A stretch of DNA of 16,963 nt from Litorivivens sp047622145 (GTDB taxonomy: Bacteria > Pseudomonadota > Gammaproteobacteria > Pseudomonadales > Spongiibacteraceae). The stretch lies in assembly GCA_047622145.1 (NCBI GenBank), contig JBLHMO010000070.1, positions 1 to 16,963 on the forward strand. The letters are read 5' to 3'. The translations under genes and the position numbers were made by a program. Shown here one piece after another: positions 1 through 7,246 of the stretch. Positions within the stretch are counted from its first letter, which is position 1, and every line of letters begins with the position of its first letter. The notes under the pieces were generated by a model, which saw only the letters and a list, made by a program, of their open reading frames with translations, did no database searches and was not told the origin of the DNA.

Positions 1-446
1 GTCTGGCCTGTATATCCGATATTGCCATTGCTGATGTGGCGGCAACCCTCGCTATGCCGGAAACAGGCTTGGGCATTATTCCTGCGCAAATTGCGCCCTT
101 CGTGGTTATGCGCGTTGGTCTCACTCACGCACGGCGCTTGGCGTTAACCGGCGAAAGAATAAAAGGAGATGCCGCGCAGGCGATGGGGCTGGTGCATTTT
201 GTTACTGAAGGCGAGGAGGCGCTGAGCGCGCGGCTGGGGTCAGTTATCACGGGTGTAAAACGCTGTGCGCCCGAAGCCAACGCTCAAACCAAAGAGCTGA
301 TGCTGCAGGTTGGCCAAAGTGAATTGGAAAATCTTTTGGACAAGGCCTCCGACATGTTCTCGGTGGCGCTGAGGGGACCAGAAGGACAGGAAGGTACGCG
401 TGCGTTTATCGAGAAGCGAAAACCGCAGTGGGCCTTAACTAAATAA
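1..446 (+). CDS. Enoyl-CoA hydratase/isomerase family protein, 5' truncated (methylglutaconyl-CoA / AtuE-type hydratase)
   Basis: This is the C-terminal part of a crotonase-fold hydratase. The frame is open from base 3, so the true start lies upstream and about 147 residues are visible. The visible part begins LACISDIAIAD, followed by the active-site segment AMPETGLGIIPAQIAPFVV. It then has the crotonase helix LALTGERI, AAQAMGLVHFV, and a C-terminal FIEKRKPQW tail typical of the family. The Glu of MPE corresponds to the second catalytic Glu of rat crotonase (E164). The codon at the E144 position ends in GT, so it cannot encode Glu. The PAQIAPFVV sequence in place of the usual PGAGGTQRL points to the methylglutaconyl-CoA hydratase/AtuE branch rather than FadB-like hydratases. 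It sits 39 bases before a biotin carboxylase alpha-subunit gene, as expected for hydration of a carboxylated enoyl-CoA. Family is confident; exact substrate is inferred. Confidence 0.9.
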   Translation, partial: LACISDIAIADVAATLAMPETGLGIIPAQIAPFVVMRVGLTHARRLALTGERIKGDAAQAMGLVHFVTEGEEALSARLGSVITGVKRCAPEANAQTKELMLQVGQSELENLLDKASDMFSVALRGPEGQEGTRAFIEKRKPQWALTK

Positions 447-485
447 AGTGCGCGCTTCACTGAATAAATAGATTAGAGACTAGCT

Positions 486-2456
486 ATGGCAAACCTTCAA
501 AAAATATTGATCGCCAACCGCGGTGAAATTGCAGTTCGGGTGATTCGTACTGCGCGTGAACTTGGCTACCGCACCGTTGCGGTATTCAGTGAGGCAGACG
601 CGGACGCCTTGCATGTCGGTATGGCCGATCAAGCTGTGTGTATTGGCCCTGCAGCGGTGGCTGAATCGTACTTGCGCGCCGACAAAATATTGGAAGCGGC
701 GCAGCGTTGCGGCGCCGATGCCATCCATCCCGGTTACGGTTTTTTGTCGGAAAATGCTAACTTTGCACGTCAATGCGAAGCGGTGGGTCTCACCTTTATT
801 GGGCCGGGCGCCGATGCCATCGAGCTGATGGGCAGCAAGCGGCTGTCGAAAATTGCCATGCTGAAAGCAGGTGTTCCCTGTGTTCCCGGCTATGAAGGAG
901 AAGATCAAGACGAGGCGAGGCTGATAAAAGAAGCGGGGAAGATTGGCTTTCCTTTGATGGTGAAAGCCTCCGCCGGCGGCGGTGGCCGCGGTATGCGCTT
1001 GGTGCACGATGCAGCGAGTTTGCCAGAGCAGATTAAAACCGCACGCTCGGAGGCGCTGTCGGCTTTTGGCAGCGATGAGCTGATTTTGGAGCAGGCCGTC
1101 ATTCGGCCTCGGCATATCGAAATTCAGGTCTTTGCCGACAGTCACGGTAATTGTGTGTATCTCGGCGAGCGTGATTGTTCCATTCAGCGCCGCCACCAGA
1201 AAGTCGTGGAAGAAGCGCCGTCGCCTTTCGCAGATGAAAACCTTCGACAGCGAATGGGCGCTGCAGCCGTCGAAGCCGCTAAGGCCTGCTCATATCGTGG
1301 CGCGGGTACGGTTGAATTTTTGGTCGATAGCGAGCGTAACTTTTATTTTCTTGAAATGAATACACGCCTGCAAGTTGAGCATCCGGTGACTGAGTTGGTC
1401 ACTGGTCAGGATCTAGTGGCATGGCAGTTGCGCGTTGCTGACGGACAGCCCCTGCCGCTGGCGCAGGCTGATATTCAGTTGACCGGCCACGCGGTTGAGG
1501 TGCGTCTGTATGCAGAAGATCCGCGTAATCAGTTTATGCCGCAAACCGGTACGGTGTTGCGGTGGCAGTTGCCTGAGCGTAGGGGGATTCGTATTGATCA
1601 CGGTATCAGAGAGGGCCAGGTAGTCAGTCCACATTACGACCCGATGCTCGCCAAAGTCATTGCCTGGGGTGAGAATCGTAATGAAGCTTTACGGCGGTTA
1701 GCCAGTGCGGTGCAAGATTCCACGCTGCTGGGTTTAAATAACAATAAGTTTTTCCTTCAGAACATATTGCGACACCCGGTGTTTGTTGCGGGGGAGGCCA
1801 CTACCGCTTTTATCGAAGATCATTTTTTCAGCGACAGCAGTATGGATGTTAAGCAGCCCTCGGCGCTGACTCTGGCGCAGGCTGCGCTGGTGTATTTTCA
1901 GCGCGGTGTCACTCAAAATGCGACGGGTTACGAGTGGCGCCGCAGCACCCCCAAAAGTTATGTCTACAATGTGCGCTGTGAAGGTGAACGCTATCGACTG
2001 GCATTAATCGAGGCCTACGGCGTGTTCACCGTTAGCGTGGCGGACGCAACGTTGAGTCTTCGTCTGGTAGATTTTCAGCGCTCCCACTGTGTGGTTGAAC
2101 GTGATGGAGTGCGAGAGGCTGTCCGCTTTGCTTTCGAGGGGGATGATCTTTTTATCGACGACGGCAGCGGCCATTTTCACTTCAGTAATGAAACACATCT
2201 ACCTGCGGCGGGCGCTATCGGCATTGGCAGTGACCAAATAAAAGCCTCGATGGATGGCGCCATTATTGCGGTCAAAGTGGCGCCGGGTGACAGCGTTGCA
2301 GTCGGACAAACCTTAATCGTGCTCGAAGCCATGAAGATGGAGCATCCCCTGAAGGCAAGCCTTGCCGGTGTGGTTGAGTCGGTGAGCTGCGAGGTGGGGC
2401 AGCAGGTCAAGTCGCGCCAACTACTGGCGGTAATCGATGATGGAGAAAACGCATGA
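486..2456 (+). CDS. Acyl-CoA carboxylase alpha subunit with biotin carboxylase and biotin carrier domains (methylcrotonyl/geranyl-CoA carboxylase type)
   Basis: This 656-residue protein is the biotin-bearing alpha subunit of an acyl-CoA carboxylase. It uses ATP and bicarbonate to carboxylate its own biotin for a separate beta subunit. Residues 1-450 form the biotin carboxylase: HPGYGFLSENANFA near 80, ATP-binding K160 and a glycine-rich loop at 164-167, RRHQKVVEEAPSP, and active-site EMNTRLQVEHP with E290, N292 and R294. A linker region follows. The C-terminal carrier domain has EAMKM with the biotinyl lysine at K617. The length matches MCC/GCC alpha subunits (about 655) and exceeds a free-standing AccC (about 450). 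No beta subunit is in the window, so one must be encoded upstream or elsewhere. The neighbouring AtuE-like hydratase and AtuA-like protein favour a branched or isoprenoid enoyl-CoA substrate (AtuF/LiuD-like), although propionyl-CoA-type activity cannot be excluded. The Shine-Dalgarno site before this ATG is weak. Confidence 0.93.
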   Translation: MANLQKILIANRGEIAVRVIRTARELGYRTVAVFSEADADALHVGMADQAVCIGPAAVAESYLRADKILEAAQRCGADAIHPGYGFLSENANFARQCEAVGLTFIGPGADAIELMGSKRLSKIAMLKAGVPCVPGYEGEDQDEARLIKEAGKIGFPLMVKASAGGGGRGMRLVHDAASLPEQIKTARSEALSAFGSDELILEQAVIRPRHIEIQVFADSHGNCVYLGERDCSIQRRHQKVVEEAPSPFADENLRQRMGAAAVEAAKACSYRGAGTVEFLVDSERNFYFLEMNTRLQVEHPVTELVTGQDLVAWQLRVADGQPLPLAQADIQLTGHAVEVRLYAEDPRNQFMPQTGTVLRWQLPERRGIRIDHGIREGQVVSPHYDPMLAKVIAWGENRNEALRRLASAVQDSTLLGLNNNKFFLQNILRHPVFVAGEATTAFIEDHFFSDSSMDVKQPSALTLAQAALVYFQRGVTQNATGYEWRRSTPKSYVYNVRCEGERYRLALIEAYGVFTVSVADATLSLRLVDFQRSHCVVERDGVREAVRFAFEGDDLFIDDGSGHFHFSNETHLPAAGAIGIGSDQIKASMDGAIIAVKVAPGDSVAVGQTLIVLEAMKMEHPLKASLAGVVESVSCEVGQQVKSRQLLAVIDDGENA

Positions 2457-4225
2457 GTGATAAAAAAATACGAATAGGCTGCGCTTCTGCATTCTACGGC
2501 GACAGTCAGCTGTCGGCCCGGCAGTTAGTCGAGAAAGGCAATATCGATTACCTCGTGTTCGATTATCTCGCCGAGGTCACCATGGGCCTTCTCGCCAAGG
2601 CCAGGGCGCGCGATGAGCGTTTGGGTTTTGCGGTGGATTTCGTCACGGTGGCCATGGCAGATGTTATCGAAGACTGCGCCAAGAAAGGTATTAAGGTTGT
2701 GGCCAACGCCGGTGGAGTGAATGTGCCTGCCTGTATAGCGGGCTTGCGAAAACTCTGTGAGGCTAAAGGTTTGTCCTTGAATGTGGCGGGCGTCTATGGC
2801 GATGATCTTGCGGCGCGACGCGATGAACTGGCGGATGACTTGGCTGAGCTGGAAAGCGGTGCGGACTTACCTGGAAAACTGGCGAGTATGAATGCCTACC
2901 TCGGCGCGCAACCCATCGCCGAGGCTTTGGCGGCGGGTGCGGATATTGTAGTGACAGGCCGCGTTGTTGATAGCGCGGTTGTCATTGGCCCCTTGATGCA
3001 TGAGTTTGGCTGGGCGTGGAATGACTACGATGCATTGGCGCAAGCGGCCTTGGCCGGCCACGTACTGGAATGCGGCGCACAGTGCACCGGGGGCAACTTC
3101 ACCGACTGGCATTTAGTGCCAGACTTTTCCACCATGAGCTATCCGATTGCAGACGTTGCCAGCGACGGCAGCTTCACGATCGAGATTCCACCAGCAACCG
3201 GCGGCTTGGTTACGCCGGGCTCGGTGGGTGAGCAAATCCTGTATGAAATTGGCGACCCCGCGAATTATTTGCTGCCGGACGTCGCCTGTGATTTTAGCAA
3301 TGTCCAGCTAGAGCAGGTCGGTGAAAATCAGCTTAAGGTTTCAGGCGCGCGCGGCCGCGCACCGGGACCTGCGTACAAGGTCTGCGCTACCTGGGTTGAT
3401 GGCTACCGCTTGATGGGTATGGCGTATATCGGTGGTTTGCGCGCCGCCGACAAGGCTAGGGCGAGTCTCAATGCCTGGGTGGCGCGAACGCGCAGGGTGT
3501 TCGATGAAAAAGCGTGGGGCGACTATCGCGCTGTGTGCATAGAAGTGATAGGCGCCGAAGACACTTATGGGCCGCACGCGCGCAGTGAACAGACGCGCGA
3601 GGTGATGGCCAAATACGGGCTGCACCATGACAATCGCGACGCTTTGAGTTTTGCTGCTGCAGAGTTTGCCTATCTGGCAACCTCTGCGACGCCGGGTATG
3701 AGCGGTTTTGGTGCGGGCAGGGTGAAACCTTCCCCACTCATTCGTGTGCATTCGGCGCTGTTGGATAAAAATAAAGTCCCCGTTACCATCCAATTGAATG
3801 ACGCGGTGATGAGTGAGAAGACCTATCCCGGCACGGCATCGGCACATGCCAAGGGCGCGCGCTACGAGCGTATGCCAACCGATATGAGTGATTGCGTGAG
3901 GGTGCCTCTGGAACAACTGGCTTATGCTCGCAGCGGCGATAAGGGCAATTACGCGAATATTGGTGTGATTGCGCGTAAAGCCGAGTATCTGCCCTATTTG
4001 TACGAACAGCTGAGCGAGCAAGCTGTGGCTGATTACTTCGCTCATACCGTTAAAGGTAAGGTCATGCGTTTTGATTTACCGGGTTTTCATGCCTTTAATT
4101 TTCTGATGAGTGAGGCCTTGGGCGGTGGTGGTAGTGCCTCCCTGCAGGTTGATTCCCAAGGCAAGGCGCTGGCGCAGATGTTGTTGTCGATGGAAATCAG
4201 TATTCCACGGGTATTGGTGAATTGA
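2453..4225 (+). CDS. Acyclic terpene utilization AtuA family protein (DUF1446 plus C-terminal AtuA-like domain)
   Basis: This 590-residue protein starts inside the stop codon of the carboxylase gene (ATGA overlap), which implies translational coupling. The main DUF1446 domain covers about residues 5-460. It begins IRIGCASAFYGDS, followed by DYLVFDYLAEVTMGLLAKA, ANAGGVNVPACIAGL, VVTGRVVDSAVVIGPLMHEFGW and ECGAQCTGGNFTDW. A second, smaller domain from about residue 482 to the end carries the hallmark ARSGDKGNYANIGVIAR and FDLPGFHAFNFLMSEALGGGG. The full length matches Pseudomonas AtuA, which is needed for growth on citronellol and geraniol but whose reaction is, to my knowledge, not established. 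Many bacteria keep AtuA homologues beside acyl-CoA carboxylase and hydratase genes outside true terpene clusters. A role in carboxylation-dependent branched acyl-CoA degradation is therefore a fair inference, but monoterpene use is unproven here. No signal peptide or membrane segment is visible. Confidence 0.9.
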   Translation: MSDKKIRIGCASAFYGDSQLSARQLVEKGNIDYLVFDYLAEVTMGLLAKARARDERLGFAVDFVTVAMADVIEDCAKKGIKVVANAGGVNVPACIAGLRKLCEAKGLSLNVAGVYGDDLAARRDELADDLAELESGADLPGKLASMNAYLGAQPIAEALAAGADIVVTGRVVDSAVVIGPLMHEFGWAWNDYDALAQAALAGHVLECGAQCTGGNFTDWHLVPDFSTMSYPIADVASDGSFTIEIPPATGGLVTPGSVGEQILYEIGDPANYLLPDVACDFSNVQLEQVGENQLKVSGARGRAPGPAYKVCATWVDGYRLMGMAYIGGLRAADKARASLNAWVARTRRVFDEKAWGDYRAVCIEVIGAEDTYGPHARSEQTREVMAKYGLHHDNRDALSFAAAEFAYLATSATPGMSGFGAGRVKPSPLIRVHSALLDKNKVPVTIQLNDAVMSEKTYPGTASAHAKGARYERMPTDMSDCVRVPLEQLAYARSGDKGNYANIGVIARKAEYLPYLYEQLSEQAVADYFAHTVKGKVMRFDLPGFHAFNFLMSEALGGGGSASLQVDSQGKALAQMLLSMEISIPRVLVN

Positions 4226-4236
4226 TGCGCACTGCC

Positions 4237-4309
4237 CATGCCGGCAACGCTGCGCTTATACCGGCCTACATGTCGGTCGTAGTTCAGGGTGGGCCTGTAT
4301 AAGTCGCAG
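4237..4309. repeat. Head-to-head pair of REP-like palindromes (BIME-like)
   Basis: Two hairpin units face each other with CTAC (4266-4269) and GTAG (4279-4282) at their feet, as in REP/BIME elements. The left unit pairs GCCGG (4240-4244) with CCGGC (4261-4265). The right unit pairs CAGG (4285-4288) with CCTG (4294-4297). A competing long-range stem is also possible: CTTATACCGGCC (4255-4266) matches the reverse complement of 4292-4303 at 11 of 12 positions. It can be extended by CTGCG with CGCAG across a one-base bulge. The element lies just after the AtuA-family stop codon, where such structures often terminate or stabilise transcripts. It is not followed by a T-tract. Membership of a genome-wide family is inferred. 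Confidence 0.55.
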
Positions 4310-4323
4310 GCTTTGCAGGCAAG
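4291..4323 (+). repeat. Imperfect 33-base direct repeat, copy 1
   Basis: This copy matches 4373-4405 at 27 of 33 positions when compared directly. It is internally palindromic (GCCTG at 4293-4297 with CAGGC at 4307-4311) around a TATAAG core. It also holds two GCAGGC words separated by TTT. It overlaps the right arm of the upstream BIME-like element, which suggests that the gap is built from copies of one repeat family. Confidence 0.6.
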
Positions 4324-4351
4324 CCCTTGTTCCTCGATTGTTAGCGTCCAG

Positions 4352-4368
4352 CGATACGCGTACTATCG
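4352..4368. promoter_or_regulatory. Short palindrome upstream of the XRE regulator, possible operator
   Basis: CGATA (4352-4356) is the inverted complement of TATCG (4364-4368), and the eight bases TACGCGTA (4355-4362) are also self-complementary. The site lies 68-84 bases before the regulator ATG, where an autoregulatory operator would be plausible. It resembles no operator I recognise and sits between the two copies of a palindromic repeat, so it may simply belong to that repeat cluster. Confidence 0.2.
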
Positions 4369-4372
4369 ACTC

Positions 4373-4405
4373 GGGCCGCTATAAGCCGCAGGCCGTGCAG
4401 GCAAT
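4373..4405 (+). repeat. Imperfect 33-base direct repeat, copy 2
   Basis: This is the second copy of the unit at 4291-4323, starting 82 bases downstream. It shares GGGCC, TATAAG, CGCAGGC and TGCAGGCAA with copy 1. Its arms GGCCGC and GCAGGCC pair with a one-base bulge, so the palindrome is kept although the stem bases differ between copies. That pattern is consistent with compensatory change in a structured repeat. It ends 30 bases before the regulator start codon, so it may lie in the 5' leader of that gene. Confidence 0.55.
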
Positions 4406-4435
4406 ACTCAATAATCAATACCGTATCGAGGAATA

Positions 4436-5272
4436 ATGTCAGAGAAGGAGTCGGAACCAGCTTTCGGTCGCTTTTTGAAATTTTGGCGCAGCGTGCATGA
4501 AGTCAGCCAAGAAGAGCTGGCTTTTCGTCTGGACAGCTCGCCGCGTCATATTAGCCGCATCGAAAACGGCAGCAGCCGGCCTAGCGAAACTATTATTCTT
4601 GAGATTGGTCGTGTGCTGGAGCTAGGCAATCGCGATCTTAACCACTTGTTGATTGCGGCGGGCTACGCACCCCGCGAACAAAAGGTCGACTTTCATGCGC
4701 CGGAACTGAAATGGCTGCGCAAGGCCATGACGCTCAATCTGCGGGCGCTGGATCCTTATCCCGCCTCACTGGTAGACAGTTCGTCCAACTTGCTAATGGT
4801 CAATCGCGGGTGGGTTAGTTTTTATTCGATGATTGTGTCGCCGCATGAACTGCAAAATGCGCATAATTTTTACGACTTCATCTTTAGTCGTCAGGGTGCG
4901 GGCACCGTCGTTAGCAACTGGGAAGATACCCTGTCGGCGATTTTGATGTCTTTCCAGCAATCCGCCTTGTTCACCAATGATCAGGTGGACTTGGCAACCT
5001 TGGAGCGGCTTAGTTCCCATCACTCGGTGCCGTCGGATTGGCGCAAGCGCGCCGCTAAGTTTGAGCCGATGGCTAGCTTTCGAGTGCAGCTCAATCTCAA
5101 TGGCGTGTTGAGGCGGTTTTTCAGTGTTAATACCACCGTTGGCGCGTTGGGGCCTGCTGCTTTTTTGTCTGAACCGCGGCTGACTCTGAATACTATGTAT
5201 CCGGAAGATGAGAATCTCAATCTCGAGTCCTTTATAGAGTCCGATTTAAAGCACCCTTTGCTGTTTTACTGA
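4436..5272 (+). CDS. XRE-family transcriptional regulator with MmyB-like (MLTR) ligand-binding domain
   Basis: This is a 278-residue DNA-binding regulator. Residues about 10-65 form a Cro/C1-type helix-turn-helix, visible as SQEELAFRLDSSPRHISRIENGSSRPS. From about residue 85 to the end it has the MmyB-like ligand-binding domain: LDPYPASLVDSSSNLLMVNRGW, then HNFYDFIFS, SVPSDWRKRAAKFEPMASFRVQLN and a DENLNLESFI tail. These regulators are typically 260-290 residues, so it looks complete. The crystal structure of the Chloroflexus family member was interpreted as holding a fatty-acid-like ligand, which fits a position directly before a beta-oxidation operon. An acyl or acyl-CoA ligand is my inference. 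Start choice rests on GAGGA at 4428-4432 close to the ATG. The gene is 137 bases from the acyl-CoA dehydrogenase and reads the same way. It may control that gene through the palindrome at 5330-5342. Confidence 0.9.
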   Translation: MSEKESEPAFGRFLKFWRSVHEVSQEELAFRLDSSPRHISRIENGSSRPSETIILEIGRVLELGNRDLNHLLIAAGYAPREQKVDFHAPELKWLRKAMTLNLRALDPYPASLVDSSSNLLMVNRGWVSFYSMIVSPHELQNAHNFYDFIFSRQGAGTVVSNWEDTLSAILMSFQQSALFTNDQVDLATLERLSSHHSVPSDWRKRAAKFEPMASFRVQLNLNGVLRRFFSVNTTVGALGPAAFLSEPRLTLNTMYPEDENLNLESFIESDLKHPLLFY

Positions 5273-5299
5273 CTACAGGTCTCACCACAGAAAGGTTTA

Positions 5300-5328
5300 A
5301 GCCCGCTGACAGCACGGTTTTACGGGCT
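5300..5328 (+). terminator. Weak hairpin after the XRE regulator gene
   Basis: AGCCCG (5300-5305) pairs with CGGGCT (5323-5328) across a 17-base loop, starting 27 bases after the regulator stop codon. There is no T-tract after it, so at best it is a weak or factor-assisted terminator. Its right arm touches the candidate -35 box of the downstream promoter. Confidence 0.25.
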
Positions 5329-5356
5329 GGACATTCAATGTCATGGTCAGTATCAG
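5328..5356 (+). promoter_or_regulatory. Candidate sigma-70 promoter with embedded palindromic operator before the beta-oxidation genes
   Basis: TGGACA (5328-5333, five of six matches to the -35 consensus) and TATCAG (5351-5356, four of six matches to the -10) are separated by exactly 17 bases. The perfect inverted repeat GACATT-C-AATGTC (5330-5342) overlaps the -35 and the start of the spacer. A repressor bound there would block RNA polymerase. The MmyB-like regulator encoded immediately upstream is the obvious candidate. The predicted start near 5363 leaves a leader of roughly 45 bases before the ATG at 5410. Confidence 0.4.
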
Positions 5357-5409
5357 TTACCTCTAGGCACAATGAACTCATATTGATGTTTCTAATGTGA
5401 GGTTTACCC

Positions 5410-7215
5410 ATGGCTGCGCCGATTCTTAGTGAACGCGAAATGCAATTTATGCTCTATGAGTTGTTCGACGCAGAGTCTCTCACTCAGCGTGAGCGCTACA
5501 GAGAGCATAACCGCGAGATTTTTGACGCCTCTATCAATACGGCCAAGACCGTTGCTGAGCGCTATTTCCTGCCGATTCGCCAAAAGGTTGATATGGAGCA
5601 GCCGACTTTTGACGGCAAAAAGATCGAGATGATCCCTGAGATTAAAGTGGCTCTGGATGCGGCAATCGCTGCTGGGCTAGGCTCACCAACAGCTGATTTT
5701 GAATTAGGTGGGATGCAGTTGCCGGCAATCGTGTCTTTGGCTGCGGGCGCCTACTTGTCGGCTGCGGGTAGCACCACTGTAGGCTATCTGGGGCTCACTT
5801 CAGCCAATGCCAGTCTGATTCAGGCTCACGGTACTGAAGAGCAGATCAAGAAGTGGGTTGCGCCCATGCACAGTGGCCGTTTCGCGGGCACTATGGCCAT
5901 GACGGAGCCCGGTGCTGGGTCGGGCCTTGGCGATCTCACGACGTCCGCAGTAAAAGCTGATGATGGTAGCTACCGTATTACTGGCAGCAAGATCTTTATT
6001 TCCGGCGGCGACCACGACCTGAACGAGAATATCGTCCATCTTGTGTTGGCGCGATTGAAAGGCGCACCTAAGGGCGTGAAAGGTATTTCTTTATTTATCG
6101 TGCCTAAGATCATGGTGCACGATGACGGCAGCTTAGGTGAGTCTAATGATGTTGCGCTAGCTGGGCTTTTTCACAAAATGGGCGGTCGCGGGCAAACCTC
6201 GACGGCATTGAGTTTTGGCGAAAAAGGCGGTGCAGTTGGTTATTTGGTTGGCGAGGAGAATCGCGGGCTTACCTACATGTTTCACATGATGAACGAAGCG
6301 CGGATCATGGTGGGCACGGGCGCTGCAACGCTGGCCTTGGCCGGTTACCAGTATTCATTGAACTATGCGCGCGAGCGTCCGCAAGGCCGACTGCCGTCGT
6401 CGAAAGATCCCTTGTCGCCACCTGTCAGCATCATTGAGCACGCTGATGTGCGTCGCATGCTGCTGGCGCAAAAGGCGTATTCAGAAGGCGCGTTTGCTCT
6501 GTGTTTGCTTGGCGCGCAGCTGGCCGATGATGAGCATACTGCGCCCACCGAAGAAGAGCGAAAAGCGGCTCATACCTTACTAGACTTTTTGACCCCAATG
6601 ATCAAAACCTGGCCTTCAGAGTATGGTCCTAAAGCAAACGATCTTGCTATACAGGTGCTGGGTGGCCACGGCTATATCAACGAGCATCCGGTCGAACTGA
6701 TGTACCGTGATAATCGATTGAATCCGATTCACGAAGGTACTACTGCCATCCAATCACTAGATTTATTGGCGCGTAAAGTGCCTCAGCATAATCTTGCCGG
6801 CTATAAGGCTTGCCTGGCAGAGATCGAAAAAACGATTGCCGCTGCGAGTGATCACGCTGAGTTAGTTGAATACGCTGATCGTCTGACGGATGCGCTAGGC
6901 GTTGTCAGAACCACAACCGACACGCTGTTGATGGCGATGATGGAGAAAAATATCGATTTGGCTTTGGCCAACTCGGTGAAATATATCGAGTTGTTCGGCA
7001 ATGTAGTTATCGCTTGGCTGTGGCTGAAACAAGGTATAGTGGCCAACGGCGCTTTGTCACAAAAGCCACACGAAAATGATGAGAATTTCTATCAGGGTAA
7101 GCTGCAAGCTATGCGGTATTTCTTTCGATTTGAGCTGCCGCAAATAAACGCCTGGTCGCGTATTTTGACCGATATTGACCCGACAACCTATGACATGAAG
7201 GACGCGTGGTTTTAA
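5410..7215 (+). CDS. Acyl-CoA dehydrogenase, long form with C-terminal extension (FadE5/DmdC-like)
   Basis: This 601-residue flavoprotein is predicted to oxidise acyl-CoA to trans-2-enoyl-CoA, the first step of beta-oxidation. The flavin-contacting segment AMTEPGAGSGLGDLTTSAV lies near residues 160-180. The C-terminal dehydrogenase domain holds QVLGGHGYINEHPVELMYRDNRLNPIHEGTTAIQ. E442 in HEGTT aligns with the catalytic base of this family (E376 of MCAD, in YEGT). An additional helical domain from about residue 465 ends near 590. It makes the protein about 200 residues longer than classical acyl-CoA dehydrogenases and places it with the 600-residue FadE5/DmdC group. This group varies in substrate, from long-chain acyl-CoA to methylthio-propionyl-CoA, so chain length cannot be assigned. 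A GTGAGG-like Shine-Dalgarno site supports the ATG at 5410. It is followed after 31 bases by the MaoC hydratase. Confidence 0.93.
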   Translation: MAAPILSEREMQFMLYELFDAESLTQRERYREHNREIFDASINTAKTVAERYFLPIRQKVDMEQPTFDGKKIEMIPEIKVALDAAIAAGLGSPTADFELGGMQLPAIVSLAAGAYLSAAGSTTVGYLGLTSANASLIQAHGTEEQIKKWVAPMHSGRFAGTMAMTEPGAGSGLGDLTTSAVKADDGSYRITGSKIFISGGDHDLNENIVHLVLARLKGAPKGVKGISLFIVPKIMVHDDGSLGESNDVALAGLFHKMGGRGQTSTALSFGEKGGAVGYLVGEENRGLTYMFHMMNEARIMVGTGAATLALAGYQYSLNYARERPQGRLPSSKDPLSPPVSIIEHADVRRMLLAQKAYSEGAFALCLLGAQLADDEHTAPTEEERKAAHTLLDFLTPMIKTWPSEYGPKANDLAIQVLGGHGYINEHPVELMYRDNRLNPIHEGTTAIQSLDLLARKVPQHNLAGYKACLAEIEKTIAAASDHAELVEYADRLTDALGVVRTTTDTLLMAMMEKNIDLALANSVKYIELFGNVVIAWLWLKQGIVANGALSQKPHENDENFYQGKLQAMRYFFRFELPQINAWSRILTDIDPTTYDMKDAWF

Positions 7216-7246
7216 GCCACGGAATAACCGAAAAGGAGAAAAACGC

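Noticed and set aside
480..1196. Long antisense open frame (238 codons) opposite the carboxylase gene
   Set aside because: It lies wholly against a gene with intact ATP-grasp motifs, has no recognisable domain, and its composition is what the complement of a GC-biased gene gives.
3341..4045. Antisense open frame (234 codons) opposite the AtuA-family gene
   Set aside because: Shadow of a well-conserved gene; the translation is rich in His, Arg and Ala without motif or plausible start context.
4226..4435. A small protein gene or tRNA-like gene in the gap before the regulator
   Set aside because: No start with a ribosome site and a convincing frame was seen, and no cloverleaf; the palindromic repeats account for most of the gap.
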